From assembly GCA_963930645.1 (NCBI GenBank), contig OZ005657.1, forward strand, positions 46,219,153 to 46,283,152: DNA of 64,000 nucleotides, written 5' to 3'. A model generated the notes under the pieces. It was not told the origin of the DNA, made no database searches, and saw only the letters and a program-made list of their open reading frames with translations. This document shows positions 11,995-23,780 of this stretch, piece by piece. The position numbers and the translations under genes were made by a program. Each line of letters starts with the position of its first letter. Within the stretch, counting starts at the first letter, position 1. The DNA is from Salticus scenicus. Lineage: Eukaryota > Arthropoda > Arachnida > Araneae > Salticidae.

Positions 11995-12590
11995 TGTGGC
12001 GGAGAGCGTTCGTTTTGTAAACAGCGCGCTTCTCTCTTTCTCCGTCCCATCGGATGTGTGCACGCGCATCGGCTGCGCGCATGGCGCATCTAAGAGCTCT
12101 CACTCTCTCTTCGCCTCTCTGACTGAGAGAGCAGTGTAAACTTTATCGGCGTTTGCCGTGGTTGTTTTATTGTGTGCACGGATTAGGATACAGGATGATA
12201 AACCAGATAGGGCGGTAAGCGTGGGGAACGGAGCTTTATTTTCCGCATTAATTCAGCCGAGCGGAGTAAGCGATCCGATCGCCGCCTGCCGCCTGGTGTA
12301 GTATCTTTGAAACTTAGCGGAAGAAAGGGAAAGCCCACCCCTTCGGCTTCAGTCATCCAACGAACGAACAGCCAGAAATGTAAAAACGTGCTGATTGGTG
12401 TATTTTCGAGATTTGGTCGCCCTCTATCTGTAAGATGAAAATTACTACCTTTCCGTAACATTAGTAATACATCCTTCTCTTTTAATCCGTGATTGTGTGC
12501 AAATAAAATTCTATTTTTCTAAAGGAGTCGCATTAATTCATGAAGTTGGATGATTCTTCATTATTCAATTAAACCTCACGCAACCTAATG
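11995..12590 (+). repeat. probable 5' LTR of the split Ty3/gypsy element
   Basis: A GC-richer block starting TGTGGCGGAGAGCG precedes gag by about 80 bp. It is followed at 12606-12619 by TGGTGACCGCGGAT, a plausible primer-binding site. No second LTR is present in the window because the element is truncated at about 31.1 kb, so the boundaries are estimates. Confidence 0.55.
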
Positions 12591-12605
12591 TTTAATCACC
12601 AAAAA

Positions 12606-12619
12606 TGGTGACCGCGGAT
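12606..12619 (+). other. candidate primer-binding site of the split gypsy
   Basis: TGGTGACCGCGGAT lies between the putative LTR and the gag start at 12673. TGG-initial sequence in this position fits tRNA priming; the tRNA species is not assigned. Confidence 0.45.
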
Positions 12620-12672
12620 TTTATTTAAACTGTGCAAATTTTTTATAGTTTCGATTTCAATTCGAGAACAAT

Positions 12673-12977
12673 ATGACGGACTCAGCAGCGGTAAAAATAC
12701 CTGTCTACAATCCAGTCGATCGTCGATCCTGCATTGTGGTTTGCAATGTGCGAATCCACTTTTGAACTTGCCACTCCAAAAGCTATAACGGATGCAAAAA
12801 CTAAATTTAATCATTGTGTAGCTCATTTACCACCTGAAACAGCATCTCTTGTGAGAGATATTATTCTACAGCCTCGATCGGATACTTCGTATGATGAACT
12901 TAAAACGGCGATACTGGAACGTTGCGGTGAAAGTCGCACTCAAGAAATCCGAAAATTACTAGCTGGAGAACAATTGG
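12673..12977 (+). pseudogene. gag, 5' half (split gypsy element)
   Basis: A start ATG at 12673 opens a frame (MTDSAAVKIP...) that shifts once before 12734. From there the Gag sequence DPALWFAMCESTFELA ... LLAGEQL runs to 12977. It stops where the 16.2-kb insertion begins, and the next Gag residues (GDRKPSELLRDMK) appear at 29145 onward. This interrupted continuity defines the insertion. The protein is a Ty3/gypsy-type capsid; I recognise the family style rather than a named element. Confidence 0.8.
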
Positions 12978-13562
12978 CCCACATAACACATACGTCCATA
13001 TTATGTTCATATTTCATCTATCGCGTCCGAGTTACGTCTATAGACGAGTTCTGAACATAGATCTCCAGCTCCAGTATGTTCAGAATATGTGAAATTCCGA
13101 ACGTAGACGTATCTACGAAAAACGTACAAAATATGGACGTCAGTTTAGGCACATAAATTGAATGAAAATTGAACTAATCCAGTTTACGTAAATACTTGAG
13201 CTAAAACTGCACCTGTATGCCGCCATTTTATTAATGTGGATGTTGTAATCAAATATAAGAAAGTTTTATCTTCTACAAAATTTTGCGATTGAAATTAAAT
13301 TAACTATTAGTGCTACCACGAACACATCGAAATGTTTCGATGATCGAATGTGACGTCACTTTGACGTAGTGTTTCGATGCGAATTTGAATTTTCGATCAC
13401 TTCGTACTCTGAGCCAAGCGCATCGAAAAGTTTTGATGGTAAATCCATCGAAACACTTTCGATGAGGAATTACCGAGTGAAACTGTTTACGATAGCTCGT
13501 TTCTTCATACTTTTCGTCTGCTACTGCTAAAGGGAAACATGTTTGTTTTTATTTTTAATGTG

Positions 13563-13799
13563 GTTGGTTGGTTGGTTGTAGGATTTAAGGCCGATTGACT
13601 CCTGATGTGTCCTAGGCCTAGAGGGGTATTGCCCTCCGTGGGGGGTCTTTCTAAGGGGTCCTAGCCCGTATTTACGCGAGTTTCGGAGGAAACCACGGAA
13701 AACTCCGAACGGCTAGGTCGATGAGCGCGACCTGGGATCGAACCCGGCACCTCCCATCTACCAGCTTTGAGCGCAGAACCGCTCGGCCACTGGTGGGCC
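13563..13799 (-). mobile_element. tRNA-derived SINE (family A), full length
   Basis: On the minus strand the head has an A box TGGCCGAGCGG and a B box GGTTCGATCCC, as in Leu/Ser-type tRNAs. A conserved body (TTCCGTGGTTTCCTCCGAAA) follows, then a (CCAA)n tail. A 13-bp duplication TATTTTTAATGTG flanks it at 13550-13562 and 13800-13812, showing LINE-type retroposition. Further copies are at 34543-34735, 43874-44106 and 51322-51470. Confidence 0.88.
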
Positions 13800-13812
13800 T
13801 ATTTTTAATGTG

Positions 13813-16545
13813 AATGTGAATGGGTAAAATAAGTTTTTTTCTCTATATGTACATTGAAGTAAATTTTATTGTTATGTTGGGCTTCTACATACGTATTACG
13901 GAGTAATATGCACGGTTATTTATTTATTTTTAAATAAAGATATCTTAAAACTTCACCGACGGATTGCAGTGTTTATAATTTCAATTTCTGAACTTTATAT
14001 TGGTAATATTTTTCAGAAGTGTTAATTATCAAAAAATAACTAATCAAAAAAAAAAAAAAAAGATCGTTATTTTTTAAAAAGTTTTATATTATGCTGTGAT
14101 TTGCCTATTATCAAAACATGTAAAGTTTTCTTAATTTAAATAGCTAAATGAGGCAGTAAATTTTAACTTTTAGGGATAATAAAATTCTTTCATTGGTAAA
14201 TATACTGGTTTTTCACTTTTAGGTATATACATAATTTTTTCTAAATTGTTTTGATATTAACTGGATGAAAAAACCCTCTTGTAACAGAATATCACCATTT
14301 GGGCATCTAGCTTTCTTATTTATTTATAAACATATATTGTAAATAAGAAACAAAGTGAGATAAAACATAATATATTATGGGGCAAATTTTAAGTGATGCG
14401 GCATGCTTGTTTTGTGCTCTCAAGTTCAAAACTGGGGCCATTATGGCATGTCTGTGTTTCTTGAAAAGCTATAATCCAATTGAAAGATTTGATTCGAAGA
14501 AAGTTCTACAAACAATTTCCAGATTTATTGTTAGCAAAAGTGAATCAGCCTGATGAGGTATCTTCTGTGTGTTGTCTACAATTCTGAATATTTAAAAATT
14601 GTGGAATTTAGTGGAATGAAAATAATTTCATCACATATTCATCAGAAATTGTCATCATTTTTCATTAGAAGTTGTTAAATCATGTGAAGTGCAGTGACTT
14701 CATACATGTAAGTATTAATAGATTTAATTATTTTGTGTGTTCCATTGATATTTAAGTCTGTATATATGTTAAAGCTTGTAAAGTAATTTTTCGTAATTAA
14801 TATATGTGAATGTGTTACACTTAATGCAATAATGAATGCATTTTCGAAAAAAAAACCTTTTATACTTTGTATATATACAAACTTTCAAGGATTGATCCAG
14901 GTTTAATCTTCCATTTTTACAATCACCATTTATACTGCTTAATGTCAAGTTAATAGAGTTTTGTTGAGCCAAATTAAGGCATTAATTAAAAATAATACTG
15001 AAATGAAAGCATGAAAATATTTAATAAAAGGATCACTTTTATAAAACAAAGTCTTGTGCAGGGGCTCATTTTATGAATTTGAATTTTGTGAAGGGTCCCT
15101 TTTTATGATGCAGAAATTTATGAAGGGCCGCAAAAGGGACCCAAATTTTGCCTTGATTGATCCCTGACTTTTACAAAAAATTCATAAGTTGTGTAAGAGA
15201 TTGTTGAAATGATGTTGAAGTTTCATATACCATATTAATGTGTGTTTGTGACATACTTTCATTTATTTTATTTATTTCGCAATATTCTTTGTAAAAAATT
15301 TCTTTGGAATTCCAAGCAATTAACACATATGAATAATTTTCTGTGCACTACCTATAAATTTTAGCAAGACACATCTCTCAGGACAATGACTTCATAGAAT
15401 GAGATTGTTTTATGTGAATCAGAAGTCTGAACAAGATGAGCTAGTAAACAAAAGTAAATTTTTATATGAGCTGGGCCAGCAAAGCATAATCAACATTTTT
15501 ATTTCAAACTCTTAAAAAGGAATTTTTTCTTTTTTTTAAGTAAAGGTTAAGAGTTTTATTTATAATATAAATACTGCATAAAAGTTGGAAAAATAAAAAA
15601 AATAGGGTAAGATTGACTTTCTACTGCCTCTTATGTTTAGAATATTTCGTGAGTACACTAGATAAACATTCTGTAGAAGTTATGAGCTTTCTGTTTACTT
15701 TTGCTTCTTTGCATCATCTATTATGTAATTCACTGCTGCGTAACACAGATTGGGTTGAAGTTTGTTATTTAGCATTACTGCATGCATGTTTTTTCTTTTC
15801 TTTTTTTCTTTGAAAAAGAAAGTATTTGAATTTTTAGACATATTTCTGACGTTTATGTCAGTGGTGGTCTGGTTTGTTGGTTAAAGGTACTTTCTGTATA
15901 TATATTACTTAAATAGTCCATATGGCTGTCCATTCCATATTTCTGAATGAATATTACCGTGAATGAATGTTAAGGAAATATGATAAGTACAATGAAAGAT
16001 ATTTTTCTATTGGCATAGTTTGGGAAATAAGGGTGTGCTTGAGTAGTGTATGAAAGAGAGTTTAATTGTGTCTTTTTATGTTTGGCCTGTGTGTAATGAA
16101 AATATGATTTTAACAGAATGTAAAGTTAAAATCAATGGTTTTGCATGGATGTATAGAAATTGTTTTAAAGTGAAAGAAATGAGGCATAATATGTGTCATA
16201 ATGTAAAGAAAGGGTTGTGGTTTTCTAGTAGTCATTTGGTTATTCCCCCCCCCCCAATCAAATGACAGATATTGACATTAAATCAGAAGGAAGTTTGGAG
16301 GAGGGGGGGGGAGTATATCAAAGGCGAAGGTGCTTCATGAATTACAGACATGAAACAGAGGTAAGTGAGCTGTGATTTTCTATTTTATAAAATATCTAAA
16401 TATCCATGAATTTTTGCTTTACTTGTTTTTTGAAAAATATGTTTGATTATTACGTATTTTTGTGCTTTTTAAATAGTTTATAAAATGTGATTTTTGTTGG
16501 TTAAAAACTGTTTAAACTGTTGCTTTTTCTTTTTTTTTTTTTTTT
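13813..16545. other. AT-rich interior of the 8.6-kb element
   Basis: No identified gene. It contains a repeat relic at 15055-15175, whose minus strand resembles the ends of the element at 49384-49889 (GGGTCC and GGACCCTTCACAAAATT-type blocks), a candidate exon at 16269-16360 and a C-run/G-run pair near 16245 and 16302. Confidence 0.4.
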
Positions 16546-16553
16546 TTTTTTTT

Positions 16554-16880
16554 ATGTACACAAAGCATACAGACGTGCACATTGCTGCATTACAAAATTT
16601 TGTATATTTTTAAGTTTTATGCATTTTAAGATATGGGTATCCAGTGATGTTTATTATTTGATTTTCATGTATGTGAAGTGTACAGACATGCATATTACTG
16701 ATTGCTTCAACAAAAAATTGTATTTTAAGATAGGGGTATCTATAATGATGCTTATTTATTTTTATTTTTTTATTTGTTCGTTATCATGTAAGCGAAGTGT
16801 AGTCATAAGTACATATTACTGACTACTAAACTGCAAAGTTTTTAAAACTTTGAGTTTCATGTGTTTTGAGATAGGGATAT

Positions 16881-16912
<32 letters not shown>

Positions 16913-17130
16913 CATCTATGCAAAATGTACAGGCATGCGTATTACTGATATTGCCAATTGGAATTTTGAGTATTTATATCATGTGATTGTATGTTCTAAG
17001 TTTTATTAACTGACTGCTGAACTAGAAAATGTTTTACATGTTCAAGTTTCATGCATTTTGAGATATGAGTATCCAGTGTTCTTTTTTTTCCCCCTATCTA
17101 TGCGAAGCATACATACACATTGCTAATTCC
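16554..17130. repeat. degenerate tandem array 1
   Basis: Motifs TTTCATGCATTTTGAGATA and a GTACAGACATGCATATTACTG-like block recur about four times in alternation with poly-T runs. Spacing is irregular (roughly 115-190 bp). First of three consecutive arrays. Confidence 0.6.
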
Positions 17131-17139
17131 CGCGATTGG

Positions 17140-17740
17140 GAATTTTGAGCATATTTTAAGCCAATTGTTTTGAATCCCAGCTGCTTTCGGCAGCGTTTAT
17201 ATGACTCAACAAGAAAATTTATTTTTAACTTACTTCCCGACTAGCTAGATATTTGAAACTTTCAGAATAGTTCAGAACACGGTGACAATCCTTTTTTTAC
17301 AATACTTTTAGCCATATGTTTTGGGTCCGCGCTGCCTTTGGCAGCGTTTATTATATTTTTCAATGATCATGTAACTTCCCGACAAGCTAAACATATGAAA
17401 TTTTTAGAATAGCTCAGAACACAGTGACAATGCATTTTTTAAAATACTTTTAGCTAACTGTTTCAGATCCCTGCTGCCTTCGGCACCGTTATTATATTTT
17501 TAAGCAGTCATGTAACTTCCCGACGAGCTGGACATTCGAAACTTTCAGAATAATTCAGAACATGGTGACAATGCATTTTAAAAAATATTTTTAGCCAACT
17601 GTTTTGGGTTTCCGCTGCCTTCGGCAGCATTTATTATACTTTTAGGAATCATGTAACTTCCCGACAAGCTAGACATTTGAAACTTTCAGAATAGTTCAGA
17701 ACACGGTGACAATGTATTTTTGAAGTGAAAACTTCTTTAG
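17140..17740. repeat. 141-bp tandem array (about four units)
   Basis: CTTCCCGAC starts at 17233, 17375, 17516 and 17657 (spacing 142, 141, 141). Each unit includes GAAACTTTCAGAATAGTTCA and CCGCTGCCTTCGGCAGCG, the latter a small GC palindrome. Related units occur at 23185-23510 and 45205-45290. Confidence 0.85.
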
Positions 17741-17816
17741 GTGCGTTGAGCACCTTTGGGTGAACAAAAAACATGAAACTCATGTCATCGTCAGCGAAGG
17801 CTTTCCATGAGAATCA

Positions 17817-18930
17817 AAAGTGGAATTCGAGATTTCAGCTGATTTACACGTTTTGAGGTGTCCTGAATGGGTTTTCTTTTGTTTCTCAGCTACTAATTAA
17901 AATAATTTCATAAGTAATACATCATTTGAAAGTTTTGTTGAGTTGGAATCGAACAGTAACTTACAGAAATTTCTACTGCCAGATGGCGCTGTAATATTTT
18001 GAAATTTCAATTTCTAATTATGATTAAATTATTTTTAATACATCATTCAAAAGATATTTTAAAGTTCTTTTATATTATCGAAAGTGGAATTCGAGATTTT
18101 ACCTGATTTACACATTTTGAGGTGTCCTGAATGGATTTTCTTTTGTATCTCAGCTACTAATTAAAATAATTTCATAAGTAATACATCATTAGAAAGCTTT
18201 GTTGATTTTGAATCGAACAGTAGATTACAGAAATTTCTACCGCCAGATGGCGCTGTGATATTTTAAAATTTCAATATTTCAAATTCTAATTATGATTAAA
18301 TTATTTTTAATACATCAATCAAAAGATATTTTAAAGTTCTTTTATATTATCGAAAGTGGAAGTCGAGATTTCACCTGATTTACACATTTTGAGGTGTCCT
18401 GAATGGATTTTCTTTTGTATCTCAGCTACTAATTAAAATAATTTCATAAGTAATACATCATTTGAAAGCTTTGTTGAGTTGGATTCAAACAGTAACTTGC
18501 AGAAATTTCTACCGCCAGATGGCGCTGTAATATTTTGAAATTTCAATTTCTAATTATGATTAAATTATTTTTAATACATCATTCAAAAGATATTTTAAAG
18601 TTCTTTTATATTATCGAATGTGGAATTCGAGATTTTACAAGATTTACACATTTTGAGGTCTCCTGAATGGGTTTTCTTTTGTATCTCAGCTACTAATTAA
18701 AATAATTTCATTAAGTAATACATCATTAGAAAGCTTTGTTGATTTTGAATCGAACAGTAGATTACAGAAATTTCTACCGCCAGATGGCGCTGTGATATTT
18801 TAAAATTTCAATATTTCAAACTCTAATTATGATTAAATTATTTTTAATAGATCATTCGAAAGATATTTTAAAGTTCTTTTATATTATCGAACGTGGAAGT
18901 CGAGATTTCACCTGATTTACATGTTTTGGG
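17817..18930. repeat. 264/272-bp tandem array with dimeric higher-order structure
   Basis: Units begin at 17817, 18081, 18353, 18617 and 18890 (spacing 264, 272, 264, 273). Units 1 and 3 share the GTTGAGTTGG and TGTAATATTTTG variants; units 2 and 4 share GTTGATTTTG and TGTGATATTTTAAAATTTC. The duplicating unit is therefore a ~536-bp dimer. Each monomer carries one CCGCCAGATGGCGCT-type motif. Confidence 0.88.
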
Positions 18931-21252
18931 GTGTTCAGAAAATTTAAAAACATGATACATTAAAAAGTACTTTTTATCTTTTAATTATTTTATTTTAATC
19001 TTAATGTTTCTGAAGTAAGCACACATTAAAATATTGATTGTGACAGTACAGATTTTCATAAATAACAAATCAACGGTTTTCAGTAAAATTTTTTTCCCTC
19101 CTCTGTTTTGATGTTTGGAATGTGAGCATAAACCGAAATACTGACCACTTTAATCTACAGATTTTCATGGCAAAAAAAAAAAAAAAAAGAAGCCTTTAAA
19201 TTTTTTTCTTTTAAAAAAATATATTTTAGCACTTTTCTTTATTAGACTGAATCTGACATTTTTTGATGCAATCCATGTTAGCTCATTGGTGTGATTTACA
19301 TTTGGAAAGTAAATTATGCCTACGAGCTGGCACAGATCACGCTGCAAAAGTCGCTAAGCTGTGCCAAGGGGCACCACTAACTGCAATTTCACCCAGCTTT
19401 AGCATAAGATTTTCTTGGCAACTTTTAAATTTATTTTGCCATTTTGGCCATGAATTAAAATATTTATCGCAGTTTTGTAAGTAAAGTCCTTGGCAAGAAT
19501 TTCCGAATTATTTTGGTGCTAAATTTCATATTTTGCTCAGGGAATTCTATACTAAATCTGTTCCATTTCTTTCATGTAATTTTTCTCTAATTTGATTTAA
19601 AAAAAGTAAACAATTTTTTAATTTGGATATAAATAATAAATATACAAAAATAGCTTTAAAAAAAGTGCCTCGCCCCTTAAATTAAATAAAGTTTCTGAGT
19701 TTTTTTTTTTTTTTTTTTTTTTTTTAAGGATCATTTAAAAATTGATCATAATTTTTTAATTAGCATTATGCATCAAAAACATTTCATTTTTTTATTAAAA
19801 CAAAAAATTTGTAAATGCAATCTATATGCACAGTGGAGCAGCGTGAAACCAACATTTGTCCATCTGTGTCTGTGTTTACATTCTTAATGTCTATAGACAT
19901 TTATTCTTATATTTACTAAATGTAAGATATTTTCCCCAGCGATCGATGGATAAAATTTACAACTCCTTTTTGAATAGGCGAAAATCACTCTTTTTTTTTT
20001 TTCTCTGACAATCAGCAAATTTTTATTTCATTTGTAATTGATAAATAAATTTTGAGATTTTCTTTACAGAACATACTGACGAATTTTGCAATACGTCAAA
20101 TTGACTGACTGTTTTGTAATTTTTTTCTGGCAATCAACTGATAATTTTTTCTGACACATAAAAGAATTTTCGTATGGCGCCATTAGATTATGGCTTTTAA
20201 GTGCAAGTTAGTTATCTGTAGAACTTGAAGTCTCCATCTTTTCTCATGACACTTTTAGAGAATTTTTTTTTTTTTTGCTACCACTATTTTTATACAATAA
20301 TCTCTTATGGTGAAAATTTCTGTGTAAAAATAGAGATAGCACAAATGGCAGAATTTTTTTATCTTTGAAATAGACATTAAAAGTAAGGAGACTTTGTTGC
20401 AATTCTTAACCTGATGAGCATGACTTCCTTGGGGGCTACACAATTTCCCCTGATCCCACGAGTTTTTTTATTAATAACTTTGCACAATTAATACAGTAAA
20501 AAATCATCATACAAATATACTAGTGAGAGCATCAGAGTAAAAAGGCAGGGCTGTAGCTATCTTGTGAGGCCACCATAGAAATATATAATACATAATAAAA
20601 CGGGTATTTGTGTAAGGGGAATGTAAATTCAAAAAGGATTTAATGTCCTTATGATCATGATACATAACATGAAAATAAATCACAAGATTAGTACTTCATT
20701 GAAAATAAAATAGTTTTCCTTTACAGGTTTAAATCTTTGAACAAAAATAACATTGACTGTTACCAAAAATTATAATGAAATTCCTCTATACTTTACTTTT
20801 AACACTCACATGGAAATTATTTGCATAAAAACTTTTTAAAAAGGAAAAATTATTCAACACCTTCTGCATCTACAAAAATCTGCATTTGTAATATGTCAAC
20901 AGAAATTTTAAAGTGTTTCACTACACTATCTTTTAAAAAGATATCTTATCCAAAAGTTTCATAAATATTTAAAGTAATTAATTTAAAAATAGTCCAAAAT
21001 ACATTTGTAAATATGAGTCAGGCTGACTGCCAAAATGACAAGTGAAATACGAACCTGGATAGCAGTAAAGTGATCAGTAATATGTGAAAATTTTAAAATT
21101 ATGTACTAATGAGCAAAATATTTACTGAAAAATATTTTATTCATTAGTACATAAAAGTACATTTTTAAATAAGTATTTACTGAGACTTGTGAAGGAAAAT
21201 AACCTAATTTTGAAGAGCAATTTTCCTGTTTCAATAAATGAAAATGAGTATA
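18931..21252. other. unassigned AT-rich DNA
   Basis: No gene supported. Homopolymers at about 19171-19187 and 19700-19726. A short open frame at 19263-19484 has no recognisable features. Confidence 0.4.
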
Positions 21253-21450
21253 CAGTCGGCAACAAAATTATTGAATCACATATCCCCATTTTCTTTTGTT
21301 TTTTAGTTTTATCGCTAATTTTTATCATCGTCTCACTTTTTAATAAACAGCATAAAGACTCGACATATATTTATTTAACAAAACAGAATTCGGTGTACAT
21401 CTTTTAAATACGAATTATTGCTAGCCCTTCAATAATTTTACTGCTAACTT
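21253..21450. mobile_element. palindromic Tc1-type MITE (family TcM), diverged copy
   Basis: The left end TACAGTCGGCAACAAAATTA and right end AATAATTTTACTGC are the family termini (compare 63058-63270). The middle is diverged from the near-perfect palindrome of younger copies. Confidence 0.7.
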
Positions 21451-21922
21451 TAATGTCACATCTTGAAGGTTTAGATGCGTTTATAATTTAAACTAACAAT
21501 TTTTAAAAACAAAGGCTATTTCGATATGTTTATAAAATGAATCATGCGAAATACAATAGTAAATAACTGTGAACTCTCTTTTGTTTATTTTTATCATGAG
21601 TACAAGATTTTTTGTTTATCAACAAATATTCATATGAACTGGATTACAGTTAACTGTTTAAAGAGATCTCCCAAAATATTTCTCGAATTTTCATTGGCTA
21701 GAGTAAAAAGAAGAAGAAATCAAATTAAGTTCCGCCTTATCCTGGACGTCATGTCCGCTTGGGTGGAGCTTATTCCTTTTCGTTAACGAACCCTCTTTTC
21801 GATCGATGACTTTAGAGTACCGCTTATGCGATTTATCGAAAAACTCCCGTCGTAACGAAAGAGTTTCGATCTACGTCATCTTTCGACGATCGAAACGTTT
21901 TGATGTGTTCGTGGTAGCACTA

Positions 21923-23184
21923 TATATTTCTTTTTTTATCTCATTTATTGTTCAGACTGCTGCTCTCTCAACTTTCTCTAGCTGCTTCTGCCTATTATTT
22001 ACGTTTGTATCGCTTTTTCGTCTGTATTTGTGTTGCGTGGTTGTTTCTGTAATTCTTTCTAATAATCTGAAAAGATTTTAATTTCATTGAAGTCTATCTA
22101 TGAAAAACTAATTAAATATATATATATACTTCGTGACAAAATAACTTACTTTTGCTGTATTAATATCTTTTTTCTGTATTTGTGAAAATGTTAGTCCTTG
22201 AAATAATAAGTAAAAATTTTTAAATAAACACTATAATATTAAGCTTTTATTCTTAGATTAAAATAAAAAGTAGATTATTTTCAAATGTATTAAATACTAA
22301 TAAAAACGTGTTTACTTCTGATTTGATCGTTATTATGTTTTTGTTTTTCCTTTATTAATAAGTTATAAACTGTATTTACACATATATCTGTTTGACAAAT
22401 GCTTGTTTTTCTTTTATTTTTTCGCCCGCTGAGTAATTGTAATAAGTGTTGGAAAGATAAAAATGCATCAAACATATTGTAATTTAACTTTTTTAAAAGT
22501 TGTCAGTTGAGAAAATTATATTGTTTTTATATAGTTTAACAGTTAACTAAAAAATCCTATTTACATTCCCATATGCATTGTAAATTTTAGCCTAATACAT
22601 TCATAAATTTTATCAAATTGACTGTGTCACTTTAAATACAGATATTTCAAAATTCTGCATGAATATATGGGGATAAATTGAGTTTTTAAAATGTGGTTTA
22701 AATACGAGTTTCTTTTTTTGAACTTATTACAGAACTTGTAATATGTATAATTATAAAAATTCTAAGTTTAGACCTTTTTTTATTGTTGTTATTTTAGAAT
22801 TATTTTAACAGGGCTGAAACAATCCTGCAATAATACTCAGGATTTTTTAAATAGTATCACTATTCCCCCTGCAATTGTATCTAGCTATCTTTTTCTTTCC
22901 ATTATCATCAGTATTCTTTATCATTTTAAAAACAAACTCAACATTTTCTTTCAGTTTAAATTAACTAACATTTCTCTTAAAAATCAGCAAATACATTATA
23001 AATGAAAAAGGTCTATCTAAATAAAATATTTTATGGCAAATGCATATCATATTGCGTTTGTTTTTCTTTTTTTTTTTTTTTTTTTCACTTTTATAAAAGT
23101 CTCAAATGTTTCTAACTTTTCTTTATAGTTTGTCGCTTTCTTCTTTTTGCTCTATATATAGCAATATCACTTTATACACAAATA
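21923..23184. other. AT-rich interior of the 16.2-kb insertion
   Basis: No gene, tRNA or element end recognised. Confidence 0.4.
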
Positions 23185-23510
23185 CAGATCCGACTAGCTA
23201 GATATTTGAAACTTTCAGAAAACGATGACAATGCATTTTTTTTAAATACTTTTACTTAGTCAACTGTTTTGGGTCCCCGCTGCGTTCGATAACGTTTATA
23301 TGATTCAACATAAAGTTTATTTAACTATCTTCCCGGCATTTGAAACTTTTAGAATAGCTCAAAACACGATAACAATGCATTTTTTAAATACTCTTGGCTA
23401 ATTATTGTTTCGGGTCCCCGCTGCCTTCAGTATCGTTCGTGTGATTCAACAGCAAATTTAAAATTATGGTATATAAAAAGTTTTTATCTTGCAATTATTT
23501 AAGATGAGTC
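23185..23510. repeat. two units of the 141-bp repeat
   Basis: GACTAGCTAGATATTTGAAA and the GGTCCCCGCTGC block recur as in the 17.2-kb array, followed by a shared 3' segment (AATTTAAAA ... GGTATATAAAA) that also ends the copy near 45.4 kb. Confidence 0.7.
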
Positions 23511-23539
23511 TATCCTGCTAATTGATTTTGTATTAAGTG

Positions 23540-23681
23540 CAGTCGAACCTTATTAATATGAATCTCAAGGGGATAAAAAATTTGTTCGTGCTATTAGTAA
23601 CTCAGAAACTAATTTTCCTTTTCACAGGGATTGTGGAAACAGTTCATGTTAAAAGTAATTCACATTAATGAGGTTCGACTG
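23540..23681. mobile_element. pogo/Tigger-like MITE, 142 bp
   Basis: The left end CAGTCGAACCTTATTAATAT and right end (minus strand) CAGTCGAACCTCATTAATGT form about 24-bp imperfect inverted repeats. The right flank is TA; the left is TG, probably a decayed TA. Confidence 0.65.
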
Positions 23682-23692
23682 TAATAAGTACA

Positions 23693-23780
23693 ATACTTTG
23701 GATAAATACCATAAAATGCAAGAAAACAAACTCGCAAGTTTCTAGCATTTTATGGTGTTTATCCAAAGTTTTGATCTTAT
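23693..23780. repeat. 28-bp-arm hairpin related to the fold-back family at 42.3 kb
   Basis: ACTTTGGATAAATACCATAA is followed by its inverse, TTATGGTGTTTATCCAAAGT. The flanking AATAAGTACAA text recurs at 24480-24540 and 42295-42345. Confidence 0.6.

Larger units (their letters stand above)
13311..21920. mobile_element. 8.6-kb TA-flanked TIR element nested in the 16.2-kb insertion
   Basis: The left end GTGCTACCACGAACACATCG is matched on the minus strand at 21920 for 19 bases exactly, then imperfectly for about 30 more. TA dinucleotides flank both ends. The terminal 200-250 bp at each side are unusually rich in TTTCGAT/ATCGAAA motifs in both orientations and are GC-richer than the interior. No transposase is recognisable, but two open, exon-like stretches are noted in the findings. 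A TA duplication fits Tc1/mariner-like or other TA-targeting elements; the size is large for those. Confidence 0.65.

Noticed and set aside
12183..12461. 92-codon minus-strand frame in the GC-rich block
   Set aside because: It lies within the putative LTR and has no recognisable domain.
17140..18930. CRISPR-like array
   Set aside because: Units are long, adjacent and similar throughout with no unique spacers; eukaryotic context.
22290..22475. Small minus-strand frame, and similar 60-70-codon frames in AT-rich stretches
   Set aside because: No motif, composition-driven length, no neighbouring signals.
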